NCBI RefSeq assembly: GCF_022376445.1
Contig: NW_025955046.1
Location: forward strand, 62,001-126,000
From: Fomitopsis serialis
Taxonomy: Eukaryota; Basidiomycota; Agaricomycetes; Polyporales; Fomitopsidaceae
Direction of reading: 5' to 3'
DNA: 64,000 nucleotides
The notes under the pieces were generated by a model that worked only from the letters and a program-made list of their open reading frames with translations, was not told the DNA's origin and searched no databases. The translations under genes and the position numbers were made by a program. This document shows positions 12,001 to 24,581 of the stretch, one piece after another (positions within the stretch are counted from its first letter, which is position 1; each line of letters begins with the position of its first letter).

Positions 12001-12854
12001 CTCGCATTCCTTCAACCTTTTGCTGAATGTGACTCGTAGAGCCGCAGAGATTGTCAACGTAGAACAGCGCTTTCGTCGTAGTTGGGCCGGATAGCTCACG
12101 CCAGTGCGTGTGTAACGTTGCCTTGAAGGACGAAACCCTGATCTTTCGATGTCAATGCGAGTACGCCCTGTGACGCTATAAGTGGACCCTTGACTTCTTT
12201 CTCTGACAAGAACCTCAAGTTACAGGCCGGACCTTCTTAGGTTTGGCTTCGCAGAATTGCATCTGACTCGGTGACCGGACGCATTGGGAAGCGAAGCGAC
12301 GGGGTGGCAAGGCTGCTGTCGCCGTATCGATGGAAGCCAGTGCTCAAGCCACTTACGTCGCCCCAGCGTCTGGACGGTGTCACGAAGAATGCGCCTTCCA
12401 CGGGCCTGGGTATGCGATACTCCTGGATATGGCCAGTCCAGTGCCCGGGAGCTCCAATTCGAAGTGTAGCATCACCCGCAGGGGCACCCGTATCATATCT
12501 TGACTGATGTCTTGTTAGCCATCTCGACTGTACATGTGTCCATGTGCACGGAACGCTCAGAGGGAGAAGGTTGGTGCACCATATTCCGACAGAGTGGTTC
12601 TTCGTCTTCAAAGAAGCCTTCTCCTAGGGAATGTACTCCGGCAAATACTTAAATAAAACCAAGCCACTAGAGGAAAGGCAACGTTCGCACGGTACGAGTT
12701 TCGTGTTCTCTCTACTTTCATGCGATTTTCTTATAACCGCCCAGTGCTCTAGGTTCAGTGCCGTGACCGCAGCCTATAAGTTTGTAAATACCACCTCAAA
12801 GTATCTACGCAACGAGATATTCGAGCCGTTTGTCTCCGTATCGTCTTAGTAGAC
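12001..12854. other. Intergenic; nothing assignable
   Basis: A 124-codon open frame on the minus strand (12611-12237) resembles nothing I know. The right end is the P450 promoter, with a TATA-like tataag at 12775-12780, about 75 bp before the start codon. Confidence 0.35.
12775..12780 (+). promoter_or_regulatory. TATA-like box of the P450 gene
   Basis: The word tataag lies 75 bp before the P450 start codon. This is a plausible distance for a fungal core promoter, but the motif is short. Confidence 0.3.
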
Positions 12855-15073
12855 ATGTTTGCCGACCGCTTCACCACTGCTTTAGCGAACATGGCTAGCC
12901 CTCTACTGTCGGTCGGGGGGCTGGCTTTGGTTGGTCGCCCACACGTTGCTTATCCTTGTAGTGATCACTGAAAGTTCTATCTTAGGTCGCGCACTATTGG
13001 TTCAAGAAGTACGAGCCGACGGATGTCCTCTCACTCGGTGTCTTACTTGGCTTATTCCCGGTCCTGCCAGTCATCATGTCACCCCTATCCTCAACCTCTA
13101 CGCCATTTGCCATCCTCGCGGGCTATTGTTCTTTCTATGCTGCCTTGTTTTGTTCCATCGCCATATATCGGGTCTCACCGCTGCACACGCTATACAAGTA
13201 TCCGGGACCATTTATCAGCAGGTTTTCGAACTTTCACCTGGTGCTCGTTGCTGCTCGGGGAAGGCAACATCACTACTTCAAGAAGATGCATGAAAAGTAC
13301 GGTCCCATTGTTCGCCTGGGTGAGCAGTCCTAGTCTTATACCGCGTCCTGATCACTGATGCGCATCTTCCTGAAGGGCCGAACGTGCTATCTATTGTGGA
13401 CGTCGAATTACTTCCTTCCATCCTCGGTGCAGATGGCATGCCAAAGGGTTCAAGTACGTCCCGATATCTTTCAGTCGTCTGTATGTTTGACATTCTCTGT
13501 AGTGTGGGATGGACGCCGGATCTCCGGAAATCATGGACAGACTGCTGCCAGAATTGCGAAAGGCGATCTCGTTGGAGCTCGCGACAAGCAGATCCATGCG
13601 GATGCACGGCGGGTGTGGAATCGCGGTTTTACTAGCGCATCTATCAGGAAGTATGAGCCCATTCTCATTCGGCGCGTGGGCCAATTGGTTGAGATGCTGG
13701 AAGCAAAATGTCCCTCCGCTGTGACTCACGATGCGAGTGTACCTGAAGATATGTCAAAATGGCTGAACTTCTTCTCGTAAGCCCTCTTGCGGACTTCGCG
13801 CTAGCCATGACACTGATAGGCAGTAGATTCGACCTCATGGGGGACTTTGTGTAAGTAGGAAATGCCTCGAGGTCCCGTGCTGTGTTATAATGACACTGCC
13901 CGAGACAATAGCTTCGGTGGTCCGTTCGAGTTTCTGCGCGATGGTGACAAGGACGGCTTATTGCAGACCATTCAGGATGGGTTACGGTATGTTGGATCGT
14001 ATATACTATTCAGAAAGGTGGAGTTTACTCACGCAAGTAGTTTATCAAGCCTTACGGGCCATATTCCATGGTCGTTCAAGGCGGTCATGAAACTGCCCTT
14101 CCTCCCACCGCAAATGAAGGGAGTTGGGGAGTTTGCTCACAGGCAGGTCTTGAGGCGGCTGAAGGACGGTGCCATACACGACGATTTGTTCTACCACCTC
14201 GTAAGCTTGACGTTCTTACATACCTGTCAGATGTCTGTCTCATATGGTACATCTCACTTGGCAGAATGACGAGGAAAAAATCGACAATGATCCAACTCCC
14301 CTACCAGTCCTGGTCACATACGCCGTCACAGCGATCATAGCAGGCTCAGACACGACTGCGTTCTCTCTGAGCAGCGCGTTGTATCTGCTTATTGAACACC
14401 CAGCGTGTTATCAGCGGTTACGATCTGAAGTGGACGCCACATTCACTCCTGGAACCGGATTGCCGACGGACTTTGCCAAGCTTGCGCAACTCGAGTACCT
14501 CAACGCGGTAGTGTGAGCCATTTTCTCCAGCTCATACAAGTTGAGGCTGTTGATACCATCGTAACAGTAACGAAACCTTGCGTTTGTTTCCTTCGGTGCC
14601 GACATCGCTACAGCGTGCACCCACCCCAGGCAGTGGCGGCCACCTCCTTGGCCCCGAGTAAGTTCTATCCTCTGCATTGAGTAGCTGTGAATGTGACCTT
14701 CGCATGCAGCATGTTCATCGCCGAGGGTACGGCTGTCTATGTGCCGCCCTACGTGTATCACCGTGACCCGCGGTACTTTTATCCCGACCCAGACGCATTC
14801 CTCCCGGAGCGCTGGCTGAAAGGCGAAGACGACGTGGCGACGGTCCTCACCCCGAACGCGTTCATGGCATTCTCCGCAGGGCCAGCGAATTGCATTGGAA
14901 AGCCGCTCGCACTCATGCAGATGAGAATCATGCTGGCATCCCTTCTCCAAGCCTTTGACATGCGCTTCCCCGAGGGATATGATAGCAGGCAGTGGCTAGA
15001 CAGTCTAAAGGACTCGTTTGTGACGACGCGGGGATCTTTGCCTGTGATTTTGACCCGTCGCTCGAAGGATTAA
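12855..15073 (+). CDS. Cytochrome P450 monooxygenase
   Basis: Membrane-anchored haem monooxygenase of the basidiomycete multi-exon type. The N-terminus has a hydrophobic anchor, then KKYEPTDVLSLGVLLG and a second hydrophobic segment, then YKYPGPF. Conserved motifs are present: I-helix AIIAGSDTTAFS, the ExxR helix as NETLRLFP, the FLPERW region, and the haem loop FSAGPANCIGK with its cysteine ligand. I count about nine exons; the first is 12855-12929 and the second starts at 12986. Every splice joint I checked keeps frame, so the gene looks intact at roughly 550 residues. It lies just upstream of PAL in the same direction, which suggests hydroxylation of an aromatic or prenylated intermediate. 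The CYP family cannot be named from sequence alone. Confidence 0.92.
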
Positions 15074-15563
15074 TCGATTAAGGCTTCGATATCCTTTTCA
15101 CTGGTACATCCGCCGCCAACGATTCGTTCAACTGACTCTCTGTAGAGTTAAGGCGCCGAGTTAATCGAGAGTTGATGCTTCTAGTACACCTACAGGCTAC
15201 TAGACTCTAGTAGGAGCAATATTAGCACAGTGTGAGTCCAGCCGCATTCTCCGAGTTACGTGATTGGCCGATAGTACTTACCCGGTATGCCTCCAATACC
15301 TTTGACAAAGCGGGAGAAGTCTTGTACGAATCTCGCGGCTATGGAGATAACGGAACCTTTTGAGAACTTCAAATTGAACAGGTTGTCAGCGATGACAAGA
15401 GGCGCTGGTTCCTAGTTACGATGTCTGATTGCATTCTGATTCCTCGCCCCATGCTATAATCGACTGTATACTGACTGCGAGGCCACGACTCCGAGCAAAG
15501 CGCGCGGTTCAGTATTTAACGGCCCACTTGTACTTGATTCGCAACTCCTACGTATCAGCAGCC
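15074..15563. other. Intergenic; promoter of PAL
   Basis: 490 bp without a gene. It ends in a TATA-like tatttaa at 15513-15519, about 50 bp before the PAL start. Nothing else was recognised. Confidence 0.4.
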
Positions 15564-18348
15564 ATGTCGCGCCTGTCAAGCACCCCGTCCCCTCGAAGGC
15601 ATCTCGATGTGGTCCAGGTTCACTGGCGTGAGCTAATAGACTACAGGACAAACTCTCGAGTACCCGTCGTCGACGGTCGCACATTCAGTGTGGCGGCTGT
15701 GGCGGCGGTGTCACGGTACGTGTCTTCTCTATTTCAACTTCCCAACAAGGGAATATTGTTCTCTTGCTGGTTTCTCAAGGCAGCTCACTTGTTCAATTCT
15801 ACGAGCATGTCATGTATGCTTACACTCTATTTACAGGTTTCGCATTGTCCCGGAGCTGACGACGGCGGAAGACATTCTGGCAAAAGTGGACGCCGCAGCC
15901 ACAATCGTTGCACAGTTCGTGGCTCAATCAGCACTGTCCGGCGCAGGGAGTATGTACGGCACGACGACCGGATTTGGAGGCAGCGGTGAGTATCGTGTCT
16001 CAGTGTTGCCGCGTCGATTATTAAATATCCAGCCTGCACGACACCATGATTGTCTTCACGATGTCAGCGTATGTGTCTATACCGATGCTCTAGAGGAATC
16101 ATTCACTAATTACAAGTCACCGACGGATAGCCGTACTCGCATTACTACATCAGTTCCCAAGTTGCAACGCGTACTCATCCAAGGTCTTCAAGCTGGGATA
16201 ACTCTGCCGCCTCCTCGGCAGGAATCTGAGGGAGACGGGGTGCCACTAGCTGTCGGCATACGGTCTCTAACCTATGCCCAAGATCTCCATACATTGAATG
16301 CGAGCAGCCTCATCACGCCAGAAGAGTGGGTGAAAGGTGAGCTGTTACGCTAGCGGCCACGGTGTGTGGCAAGAATGGAATGCTTACACACCTTCGTTAG
16401 GTGCCATAGCGATCAGGATGAACTCCCTGGTCAGAGGACACTCAGGCGTTAGGCTCAGCGTAATCGAATCGTTGGGACAGCTCCTCAAGGAGAATATTAT
16501 ACCATGTCCTCCGCTCCGGTCCGTCTCTCATCTAGTACCTGTTGCACATCTACTCATTTTTCCGTGGTTTCTCCGGATTCTCAATCTCGTGGTCCATGTG
16601 TCACAGGCAAACTATCAGTGCCAGCGGCGATCTCGGACCTCTGGCATATATTGCCGGTGCGCTCACAGGAGACAACCACTGCCTCGTATGGGACGGAGAA
16701 GGGTTGGTGCGTGACAAGCATGAGAGGTTTCGAAGACTGACTCTCTGTGGCCAGGTCGAGCCGGGCTCTGACAACGGCCCCTCTCGCTCTCAGTCGTCGC
16801 TCGCTAACTCCTCTAGAACTTCTTCCCAAAGAAGGACTCGCGATCGTCAATGGAACTGCGCCGTCTTGCGCCGTTGCAGCCTGCACTCTGCATGATGCGC
16901 ATTTCCTGCTTCTTCTATCGCAGGCGACGACGGCTATGTCTGTCGAAGTGCTTCTGGGAACAGCGGAGAGCTTCACTCCCTTCATCAGCGAGGTCGCGCG
17001 GCCCCATCCTGGCCAAGTGGAGGTCTCAATGAACATACGGAATGCCTTATCTGGAAGCAAGCTTGTCCAAAGCTACGACGAACGTAATGCGACCGAGAGG
17101 CTCAGGCAAGATCGGTACAGCCTGCGAACTGCGCCGCAATGGCTTGGACCGCAGGTCGAAGAGCTGCTGAGCGCTCATCATACGATTACCATCGAAATAA
17201 ATTCGACGACGGACAATCCGATCATTGACGTGAGCAAGGGCGAGCGGGGAAACATCAGCGGCGGAAACTTCCAGGGAACATCGTTAACAGTCGCGATGGA
17301 GAAAGTACGCATTGGATTGCAGCATGTTGGTGGGTCCTATAAGAGCTCGATATATGTATGTCGCTTCAACGCTGCTTGTCTAGGAAGGATTGCATACGCC
17401 CAGCTCGTCGAGCTCGGCTCTCCGAGCATGAACCGGGGACTCGCTCCTGATCTCGCGGCGAACGAGCCTAGCTTCGATTATGGACAGAAGGCGCTCGATA
17501 TGGCGTGCGCTGCCTATCTAGCGGGTACGTATTGGACTGCTCGTGCTGCTCGTAAATTCTCCTGACCGTGGTGGCAGAGTTGTCGTTTGTGGCGAACACA
17601 GTGTCCAACCACGTCCAGCCTGCGGAGATGCATAACCAGTCCGTGAACTCGCTCGCAATGATCTCAGCGAGGTACACAGCGACGGCGGTACAGCTCGTCC
17701 AGATGGTTCGTTACACACATCATCTGTGCCGGGAGAGGCGCAGTCTGACGACCATTGCAGATTCTTTCGAATCTCCTTCTCTCTGTGTGTCAAGCCTCGG
17801 ACCTTCGCGCAATGTACGCTGCGTTTTTCGTCAAGTTGGGCGATAACCTTCACGACACCCTCTCCGCTACGATCACCCCGCCTCTGCCTCCTCCCGAAAT
17901 GGACCGGCTCTGTGCGATACTGGCCGACCAGGTCAAAGCGAGCTTCGGCGAGACCTCGTGGTTGGACACGAAGGATCGGTTCCACACGATGTGCAAACCA
18001 TTGCTCGCTGATGTCCACACCTTCCTTGTAGCGCAGGCACTCTCGGACATGTATTCCTTCAACGGTCATGCGTTCCACACCACGCTCGCTGCGTCTTTGG
18101 CAGCTGCCTGGATTTCGAACAGGGACACATACTTCCGGGATGGCAGCGCCGAAGAGTTGCTTGGGCATGGCACCCAGAAGCTCTATCGCTGGGTCAGACG
18201 TGGCCTCGGGTTGAGTATGCGTCGAGGCATTGACATTGATCGGGGCACCATTGATCTCGACGTCAGCAAGATATACGAAGGGATAGTCAATGGTGATGTG
18301 AACGATGTTCTCGTGGACGTTTTCGGCGGAATAGAGATGTCTCAGTGA
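15564..18348 (+). CDS. Phenylalanine ammonia-lyase (PAL/HAL superfamily)
   Basis: Deaminates L-phenylalanine (possibly also tyrosine) to cinnamate and ammonia, using the self-formed MIO electrophile. The MIO triad Ala-Ser-Gly lies in [18 protein letters not shown]. The catalytic tyrosine sits in [12 protein letters not shown], and [48 protein letters not shown] and [17 protein letters not shown] are typical of the family. The long C-terminal shielding domain of eukaryotic PAL is present, which argues against histidase. The start is the first in-frame ATG before LVDYR-like [16 protein letters not shown]; exon 1 is 15564-15715 and exon 2 begins at 15837. The joints I checked keep frame, including an unusual short insert [12 protein letters not shown] near the second junction. 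Its place beside a P450, a prenyltransferase and a hydrolase suggests that it supplies cinnamate. Confidence 0.93.
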
Positions 18349-19764
18349 TGATCTGAGACCAAGCTACAGCGAGTACGAGGAGCGGACGTCCGCGGGGGAG
18401 GTTTGTGTTATGCTAGGGTCAAGCCAGGACAGAGATTGCATTCCCTTCATAACGTGACACTGGTCGACTCGGTTAGCAGGCAGTAGACAACTTAAGACTC
18501 CTGAAGGGCAGCTATACCAATGCACAGGTCGACTATGAAACCGTACGGCACCAAGTACCCATAATGACCTGTCTACAGCGATGAAGCTTTGAAGGGCCGA
18601 CAACGAGAAGGCATATGCCAGGCCGTAGGTGGTACTGCACCGGATCCCGTATACGACCCATTGAGCCCAGAAGATCACAGTACGTCGCCTTCTGCTGTGT
18701 GGCTTCGTCGTAGTGTTTAACCTCCTTTGTCAATCCTCACACAGCTACATACGCTGTTGGACATCCCTGAGTACGACAACAGAGCGTCTGTACACATTTC
18801 ACGAGGGAATTGGCTATCGCCGACGAGGATGCGACAGTGACAATGGGCTGAAGCGCATTAATCAGTCATTGCCAGATCCTGACGAATGATTAATGAAGTC
18901 GACAGCCGCTTCGTAAGTGAAACTGCATTAGATTGCGAATTGTGGAAGCAATCTTACTATCGCCAGGACACGGCTGACCAAACTACGAGTGTAGATGCTC
19001 TGTGCCAGGCAGTGTCTGTGTGAAAATAGCTCTAGGCTCAGCCTCTGGCGCCGCGCGGGAGGCCAGCTTCCACCAATCTTTTCACATGGCGGAGTACGCC
19101 GCTGGCATCCATTGGCAGGCACCTGGTAGGCACTCAGTGATATCACCGTTCCGGAACATCAGAAGGACACTGAGCTTTGCGCTTCGTGGGCAAGAGGTGG
19201 AACTGCCAGTGGGCACAAGATCCGGGACTCACCAATACTGACGGACCACGGGAACATGCTTCGTCAGAAGGCGACGACCATTGACATCTTCCACTGCCAG
19301 GTGTGGGGACTCGGTGCCAGCGCTGGCACCCAGATTCGGGAATCCAACCCACAGGTTGGATCGCTTTGGCTGAGTAAGTACAGTTGCCGTGTCGTAACCG
19401 GCATGTCCGAGTCAACTTCGACGGGCTTTCGGAAATCCCACCACTGCAGAGGAGGAGGGGATTCCACGTAGTCAAGTATTGGCACTGTGCTCGCGATCGA
19501 GCGCACCGCATGGCAGCACACAGGCCTATTATGTAGATACTTACAGTACATGATAATGCCAGTGATACCGTAGGGCCGGAGGATGCGTGTGCATTTCCCC
19601 CGGACACCTGTTACACGGAACTTGAGCTTGAACTTACAATAATGGACCAGGCGAGCTCTCCACGTCCGGCAGCGAGCCGCTTCCACGGGCCGACGTTCGC
19701 TGCCCAGGTGGTTCATTATGTAAGCTCATTCGACCGACTGCTACGGTTACGGAGATTCCTAACA
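18349..19764. other. 1.4 kb without an assignable gene
   Basis: Minus-strand frames near 18.4-18.7 kb give a hydrophobic segment (GLAYAFSLSALQSFIAV), and frames near 19.2-19.7 kb stay open for about 150 codons. Neither resembles a family I know. They could be remnants or exons of a lineage-specific gene. Confidence 0.35.
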
Positions 19765-19773
19765 TCAAGCTTC

Positions 19774-20018
19774 CAGCTAGGTCCATATCGTTGGGCCCCG
19801 CACGGAAAGTGCGCATAGGAGCGGGGGTCGTCGGACGTTGGTATTTGGTGATCCGGACATTGTGCCGCTCGACCTGGGCCGCCTAGCCAAGGTCGCGGCT
19901 GCCTGGCTCAGCCTGGCCGTCAAATTCCGCTGCGCCCGGCGTGATCCCATATCAAACCCGTTGGACTCCGCCTATGTGTGTTTGAAAGGCGCGGGGCCCA
20001 ACGATATGGACCTAGCTG
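19774..20018. mobile_element. 245-bp MITE with 28-bp perfect TIRs and 9-bp TSD (Mutator-like)
   Basis: Bases 19774-19801 and 19991-20018 are perfect inverted repeats, starting cagctaggtccatatcg and ending in gggccccgc. The 9 bases outside each end are the same word, tcaagcttc (19765-19773 and 20019-20027), a clean target-site duplication. A 9-bp duplication is typical of Mutator-like elements; hAT elements make 8. The interior has no coding capacity, so this is a non-autonomous element. The left two thirds is repeated at 48163-48325. Confidence 0.85.
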
Positions 20019-20027
20019 TCAAGCTTC

Positions 20028-20622
20028 AAGTGTCCGCGCCAAGATTGAAGTACTGATATCCGTTGCCACAAGTCCAATATCCCGAACTGCGTGACACGGG
20101 TAGTCTGCATGATGATACCTGGGCACGCCGGGTGTTTTTGCGCAGCTGTGACTCGTGTCAAGTTTACCAGACAAGCTGGGATTGCGGCTGCAGATGAGAC
20201 AGATGCTCACTTCTATGCCCATTCGAGAACACGTTGATTATGCTAGACGGGTACGTAACCTTCATTCTGTGTCTAGGAAAGATCTCATGGTCGTCATTTC
20301 CTACGGATGCTCATCCACATCATGATCATATGGGAAGAAGCGCAACTACAACACTCACGTTCCAATCAAGCCTGCTGTAGCTCTTCTGGACTGCAATCAC
20401 TGAACCTGATATTGAGCAATCAAATGATCTCATGTGCGGCGGTGTCAGCGACTCCAGCGTTTGCAGTAGGCAAGGAATCATGATGTACGAACAGAAAGCC
20501 GCCAGAGGCGTGGTACACGCACCGAGAGTACGTATTAGTCTATGCCTTTCGAGCACACTCTGTACTAACATCCCTGTTTCGTAGCTCGTCCTTCACTGGA
20601 TCTGCAATCTGTTGCGCTCTCT
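20028..20622. other. Intergenic; upstream of the prenyltransferase
   Basis: About 600 bp, no gene recognised. It presumably holds the promoter of the DMATS gene. Confidence 0.35.
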
Positions 20623-22129
20623 ATGACCATAGAATCCAGGACTCGATACATAGACACGATGCCTGACGATTACGGCTTGGTATGTTGCATTATAGACTGC
20701 CACTGTACCGCAATTCATGACATGGTTGCCAGACGTCGTCTTGTAGGGTGGAGACTGGATTCTGGTGGAAGACGACTGGCGAACCCTTCGCGCGGATGTT
20801 GGCCAAGTCAGCTTATCCCGCTTCCGTGCAATCCGCCTATATGGCTATGTTTTACCTTATTGTCTGCCCCGAGTTTGGCACGAGTCCTTATCTCGCCTCG
20901 CCATCCATCGGCTCGCCCTTCACCATGGGAGCGAGTGGACAAGGTACCGACCGAAGCCCACTGCACCAGCATTTTCCCTCGTACATGACAGACGACCACT
21001 CGCCGATCGAGTTGTCCTGCATCTACGGGAGGGGAAGGTCGCCCCAGATACGTTTTGCCATAGATCCCATAAGTCGACATCGAAGCATCGAGCCTGCCCC
21101 CGGGTCTTCCAGCAGCTAGCAGATACACTCTCGCTAGTTGACGCTGACCTGACTTGGTGCTTAATTTGCGCAGAGGAGCTTGCTGTGCCAAATGCTGCGA
21201 GGATTCCCAAACACCCCTCACGATACTTCGTTGGTCAGTACGGGTTCCTTCGCGTACAATGTCTCACTCACTCAGCAGCAGGATTCGATCTTGGCCCCCA
21301 GTCTTTACATCTCAAGGCCTACTTTATGACCGAAGCTCGCGCATCGAGCCTCGGTGTCCCAAAGCTGGAACTTGTGGCTGCTGTTGTCCGACGGCTCTCA
21401 AGCATACCCCACGACCCCCTCCCGAATCTGATGATTGCGTGGGGCACCCTTCACAAATTCCTTACTTCTCTCCCCGCCCACCTCGCACCTTCTGTGGATA
21501 TTGTCGCCGTTGACTGTGTCCCCTCACGCGAGAATCGACTGAAGGTCTATGTCCGTACGTCTCGGGCCTCCTTTTCCAACCTCAGACACCACATGACACT
21601 GGGCGGCACACAAGAAACACGTACGACGTCCTCGGCGCTCAAGATGGCCAGTGCCTTTTGGAAGCTCCTCTTCTCCAATCTCCCTGACGGAGACGAGCCG
21701 GACGTCGCCCAGGAGCGTCTGCGTCATCCTACCAGTGGCCTCCTCTTCTACTTCGAGCTTCGTGGCGATAGTACCATTCCACTTCCGAAGGTATACATAC
21801 CTGTCCGGCATCTTTGTCCGGACGACGAATGTATTGTTCGTGCCGTGGAGATGACATATGCCATGATCGGACTGGAAGACGCCAAGCAACAATACGGTAA
21901 CTTTGTACGAGGAAGCTTGTGAGTGTTTGAATTGATGACCTCCGCTGTACACTGCTCTGAGAGTGCCCTTCCACGCAGCACCCACCGCCCGCTTTCTGTA
22001 CATGCAGGCATTCATACTTATGTCGCGTTCGCGGCGAAGCCAGACAAAGCAGAGATCACTACGTACTTTAGTCCGGAGTGTTTCGGGCCTGAACGCGAGG
22101 CCGAAGCAGTTCCTTCGGTCCGTCTGTGA
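20623..22129 (+). CDS. DMATS-type aromatic prenyltransferase
   Basis: Soluble ABBA-barrel enzyme of the fungal dimethylallyl tryptophan synthase family, which transfers a prenyl group from diphosphate to an aromatic acceptor. Family features in order: GFWWKTTGEPFARML, a MAMFYLIVCPEFG helix, the acceptor strand YMTDDHSPIELS, FFxLKAYF-like SLHLKAYFMTE, IVAVDCVPSRENRLKVYVRT, RHHMTLGG, and the C-terminal GIHTYVAF with ITTYFSPECF. Exon 1 (MTIESRT...) joins to TGFWW when the acceptor is read as gggtggag, and a last intron precedes THRPLSVHAG. Between IRFAIDPIS (about 21065) and VFQQLADTLSLVDADLTW (about 21110) the frame slips by one missing base. The gene is otherwise complete, about 435 residues. 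Acceptor unknown; a PAL-derived phenolic acid is an inference from position. Confidence 0.85.
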
Positions 22130-22845
22130 GCATCTGTCAGTATACCTGAAGGCAAGAATGAATTAATGACTCCCGGATCACGCACATGATCGTCGCTAGC
22201 ATTAATTGGTCGCAGTGTCGGTTCGATTGAGCTCACGGATTAGCAATCGGCAGCCCCCAAAAGGATGCGCGAAGGTGTATACACTGTCATCATGTAGACG
22301 CGAGCGCTCTGTTGTAGTTGTTACTAGAATATCCAAGCGTCACATACGGGGAAATGACGACGACTTGAGCATCTCTCACCAGCACCGCCGCACACTGGCA
22401 CCCCGGATCTAGTCCTATATGGAGTCAACGTTCCCTCAATGATGCCAGTGCACGGTGTACATCAACTTCCCTAGTCTTGTCGATGCGACCGGTGAAAGAG
22501 TGTGTGGACTGACTCGGAGGACTCGTACAGTGTTCTTGCCGATGGTACTCCAGACACCGCCGCGGAGAATCCTATCAAGAAAGAAGGCAATTGCCTGGAT
22601 GCATGAGAAATTGATATTTGAAATTAGAAAGCCTGGAGCGAATACCGCAACTAAAGGTTTCATGCTATGTATCCATCAGAGCATTCCGCGAGTGGTTATT
22701 GTCAGAAGCTGGCACGAATAGTTATCCTTGTCTGAACCTTATGTCATTTGAGAACATGTGAGCAGTGCGCACCGGATAGAACGAGAAGAGTATCACTACC
22801 TGTACGTCTTTCCGAGTCTGCGACCATCTGCGACCGTCGAACGCT
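22130..22845. other. Intergenic; nothing assignable
   Basis: About 700 bp between two genes transcribed in the same direction. The open frames here are short and unrecognised. Confidence 0.35.
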
Positions 22846-24581
22846 ATGCCTGCCAGTCAGCCTCTTTGCTACCCAAGATACGACGGCCAACCTACTAGTA
22901 ATGGAGTCCCGATTCCACCGCTTCTGCCTCTCGTACCGCCGCGGACATTCTCCACCGCTCTCTACCACAATCTCCCTGAGCCAGCGAATGTAGCAAACTA
23001 CAGAAGGACGTCTCATTTGGTCCCAGCAGCGAGCCCACGATCGCTCACCTTTACATCGCCTTTGCGTGAAGACGCGACGAGGAGCGAGCGCGTCGACGCA
23101 AAATCCCTTGCAAAGGCACTCATCGACGCGAAGATAGATTTCGAGACGGGACCGGCGCAGAGACAGTACAAAGGACGGTCGCAGGCCACGCTGTGGAACT
23201 GCGTAGATCGCTATGTCCGTCGGAGTCCTCCAATCGACCACCGCAACCGCGGCATCACGTTGTTCCTGACCCACGCGACTGGCTCGCCTCGTCAGGTTAG
23301 ATCCAAGTCGCTGACGCCTATGGGCGACATTGATCCCTCTATCTCAGATTTGGGAGCCCACCCTAATCCGCCTGTTTGGCCACGCGCAAGCAGTGTCGTC
23401 GCTGCTGATTGACGAGATATGGTCGTTTGAGTCCGTGCAGCATGGTGACTCTGGCGTCCTGAACGACGCAGAGCTGCGCGATGTATGTACGTATCCTTGC
23501 CCTGTCTCTCTCGAACGTCGCTGAGGACTGGTCTCAAAGTCGACTGGCAGGATCAGACTCGCGATATCCATAATTTTGTCCTCCATTACTTGCCTACCCA
23601 CTGCTCTGCCGCATCCCTCCCTCTCCATCTAGAATACATCGAGGCCCGTCCTGAGCAACGCCCGATCATCGGAATCGGACATTCGTATGGAGGAACCACG
23701 CTGTAGGTGACTACGAATTACCTCTACTATCTCGTCATGCTCACAACGTGTTGCACACTGCCTGCGGCGCAGCATACGGGCTGCAATAGCTAAACCTGAG
23801 TTATTCCAGCGTCTCATCCTGGTTGAACCAATGATCACTCCCCCGACTTTCACTCGTGGAAAGGGGCTGAACCTCCTGCTCTGGAGCGCGCTCGGGAAGC
23901 CGAGTCAATGGTCGTCCAGGTGCGTACCACGCCGACCAGCGTAGCAGCTTATCCTCACGCGATTGTGCCTACAAAGGGCGCATGCGAAAAGCGACCTGTC
24001 ACAGTCCAGGGTGGCGAAGGCTTGGCACCCGGATGTCATCGACATCTTCGTCAAGCACGGGCTCGTCGGGTGCGGCGATGCGAGGGCACCGGACACTGTT
24101 CGCCTGAAGACACGGCCGTTCGACGAGGCCGTTGTCTACTGCGAGTGGAACGTGTGCTATGAGGCGTGGACGGGCCTGAAGGACATCCCTCCTGGGCTCA
24201 GCCTCCACTGGATTATGAGTGCCAAGTCAAATGCGACGTGGGTTTCTGCCTAGCACGATGTATATGTATCGTTGAGACGTGCACCAGGACTGGTGGAACA
24301 GCCATGACACAAGAAACCGTGTGGAGAAGGGCTGAGAACGCCAGCAATGTCCGCGTGGACGCGGGTCACCTTGTGAGTACCGCTTCTCTGTCCGTTTGGC
24401 ATGCGGTGCGCTCAGACGACGGTACATAGATCGTTCACGAGGCGCCTGACGAATTGGGTGAGTCGCTATCGCGTGCGGTATGCCTCAGGCAGCCATACTG
24501 ATTCAATGTCGCCCAGCTCGCGAGCTCATCAAAGCCCTATCTGGGTGCCCGTTAGTTCCGCTGCCCAAGTCCCAGCTGTAA
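22846..24581 (+). CDS. Alpha/beta-hydrolase fold protein
   Basis: Serine-type alpha/beta-hydrolase. The oxyanion-hole strand reads ITLFLTHATG followed, across an intron, by IWEPTL; the nucleophile elbow is GIGHSYGG; VEPMITPP follows; and the histidine is in VRVDAGHLIVHEAPDELARELI. Splicing by eye: exon 1 ends at SPRQ (about 23294), then WEPTLIRLFGH, DVFDWQDQTRDIHNF, a joint into IRAAIAKPELFQRLILV, SSRAHAKSDLSQSRVAKAWHPD, and two small C-terminal exons ending at 24581. One base seems to be missing near 24250, just before the exon encoding MTQETVWRR; otherwise all joints hold. In this setting it could hydrolyse, cyclise or transesterify a pathway intermediate. Such folds also include plain esterases, so the role is open. 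Confidence 0.85.

Noticed and set aside
12237..12611. 124-codon minus-strand frame before the P450 gene
   Set aside because: No family resemblance, splice structure or start context; not enough to call a gene.
15564..18348. Histidine ammonia-lyase instead of PAL
   Set aside because: The MIO motif is shared, but the long C-terminal extension after [10 protein letters not shown] and the fungal PAL-type N-terminus favour PAL. Substrate specificity still needs an assay.
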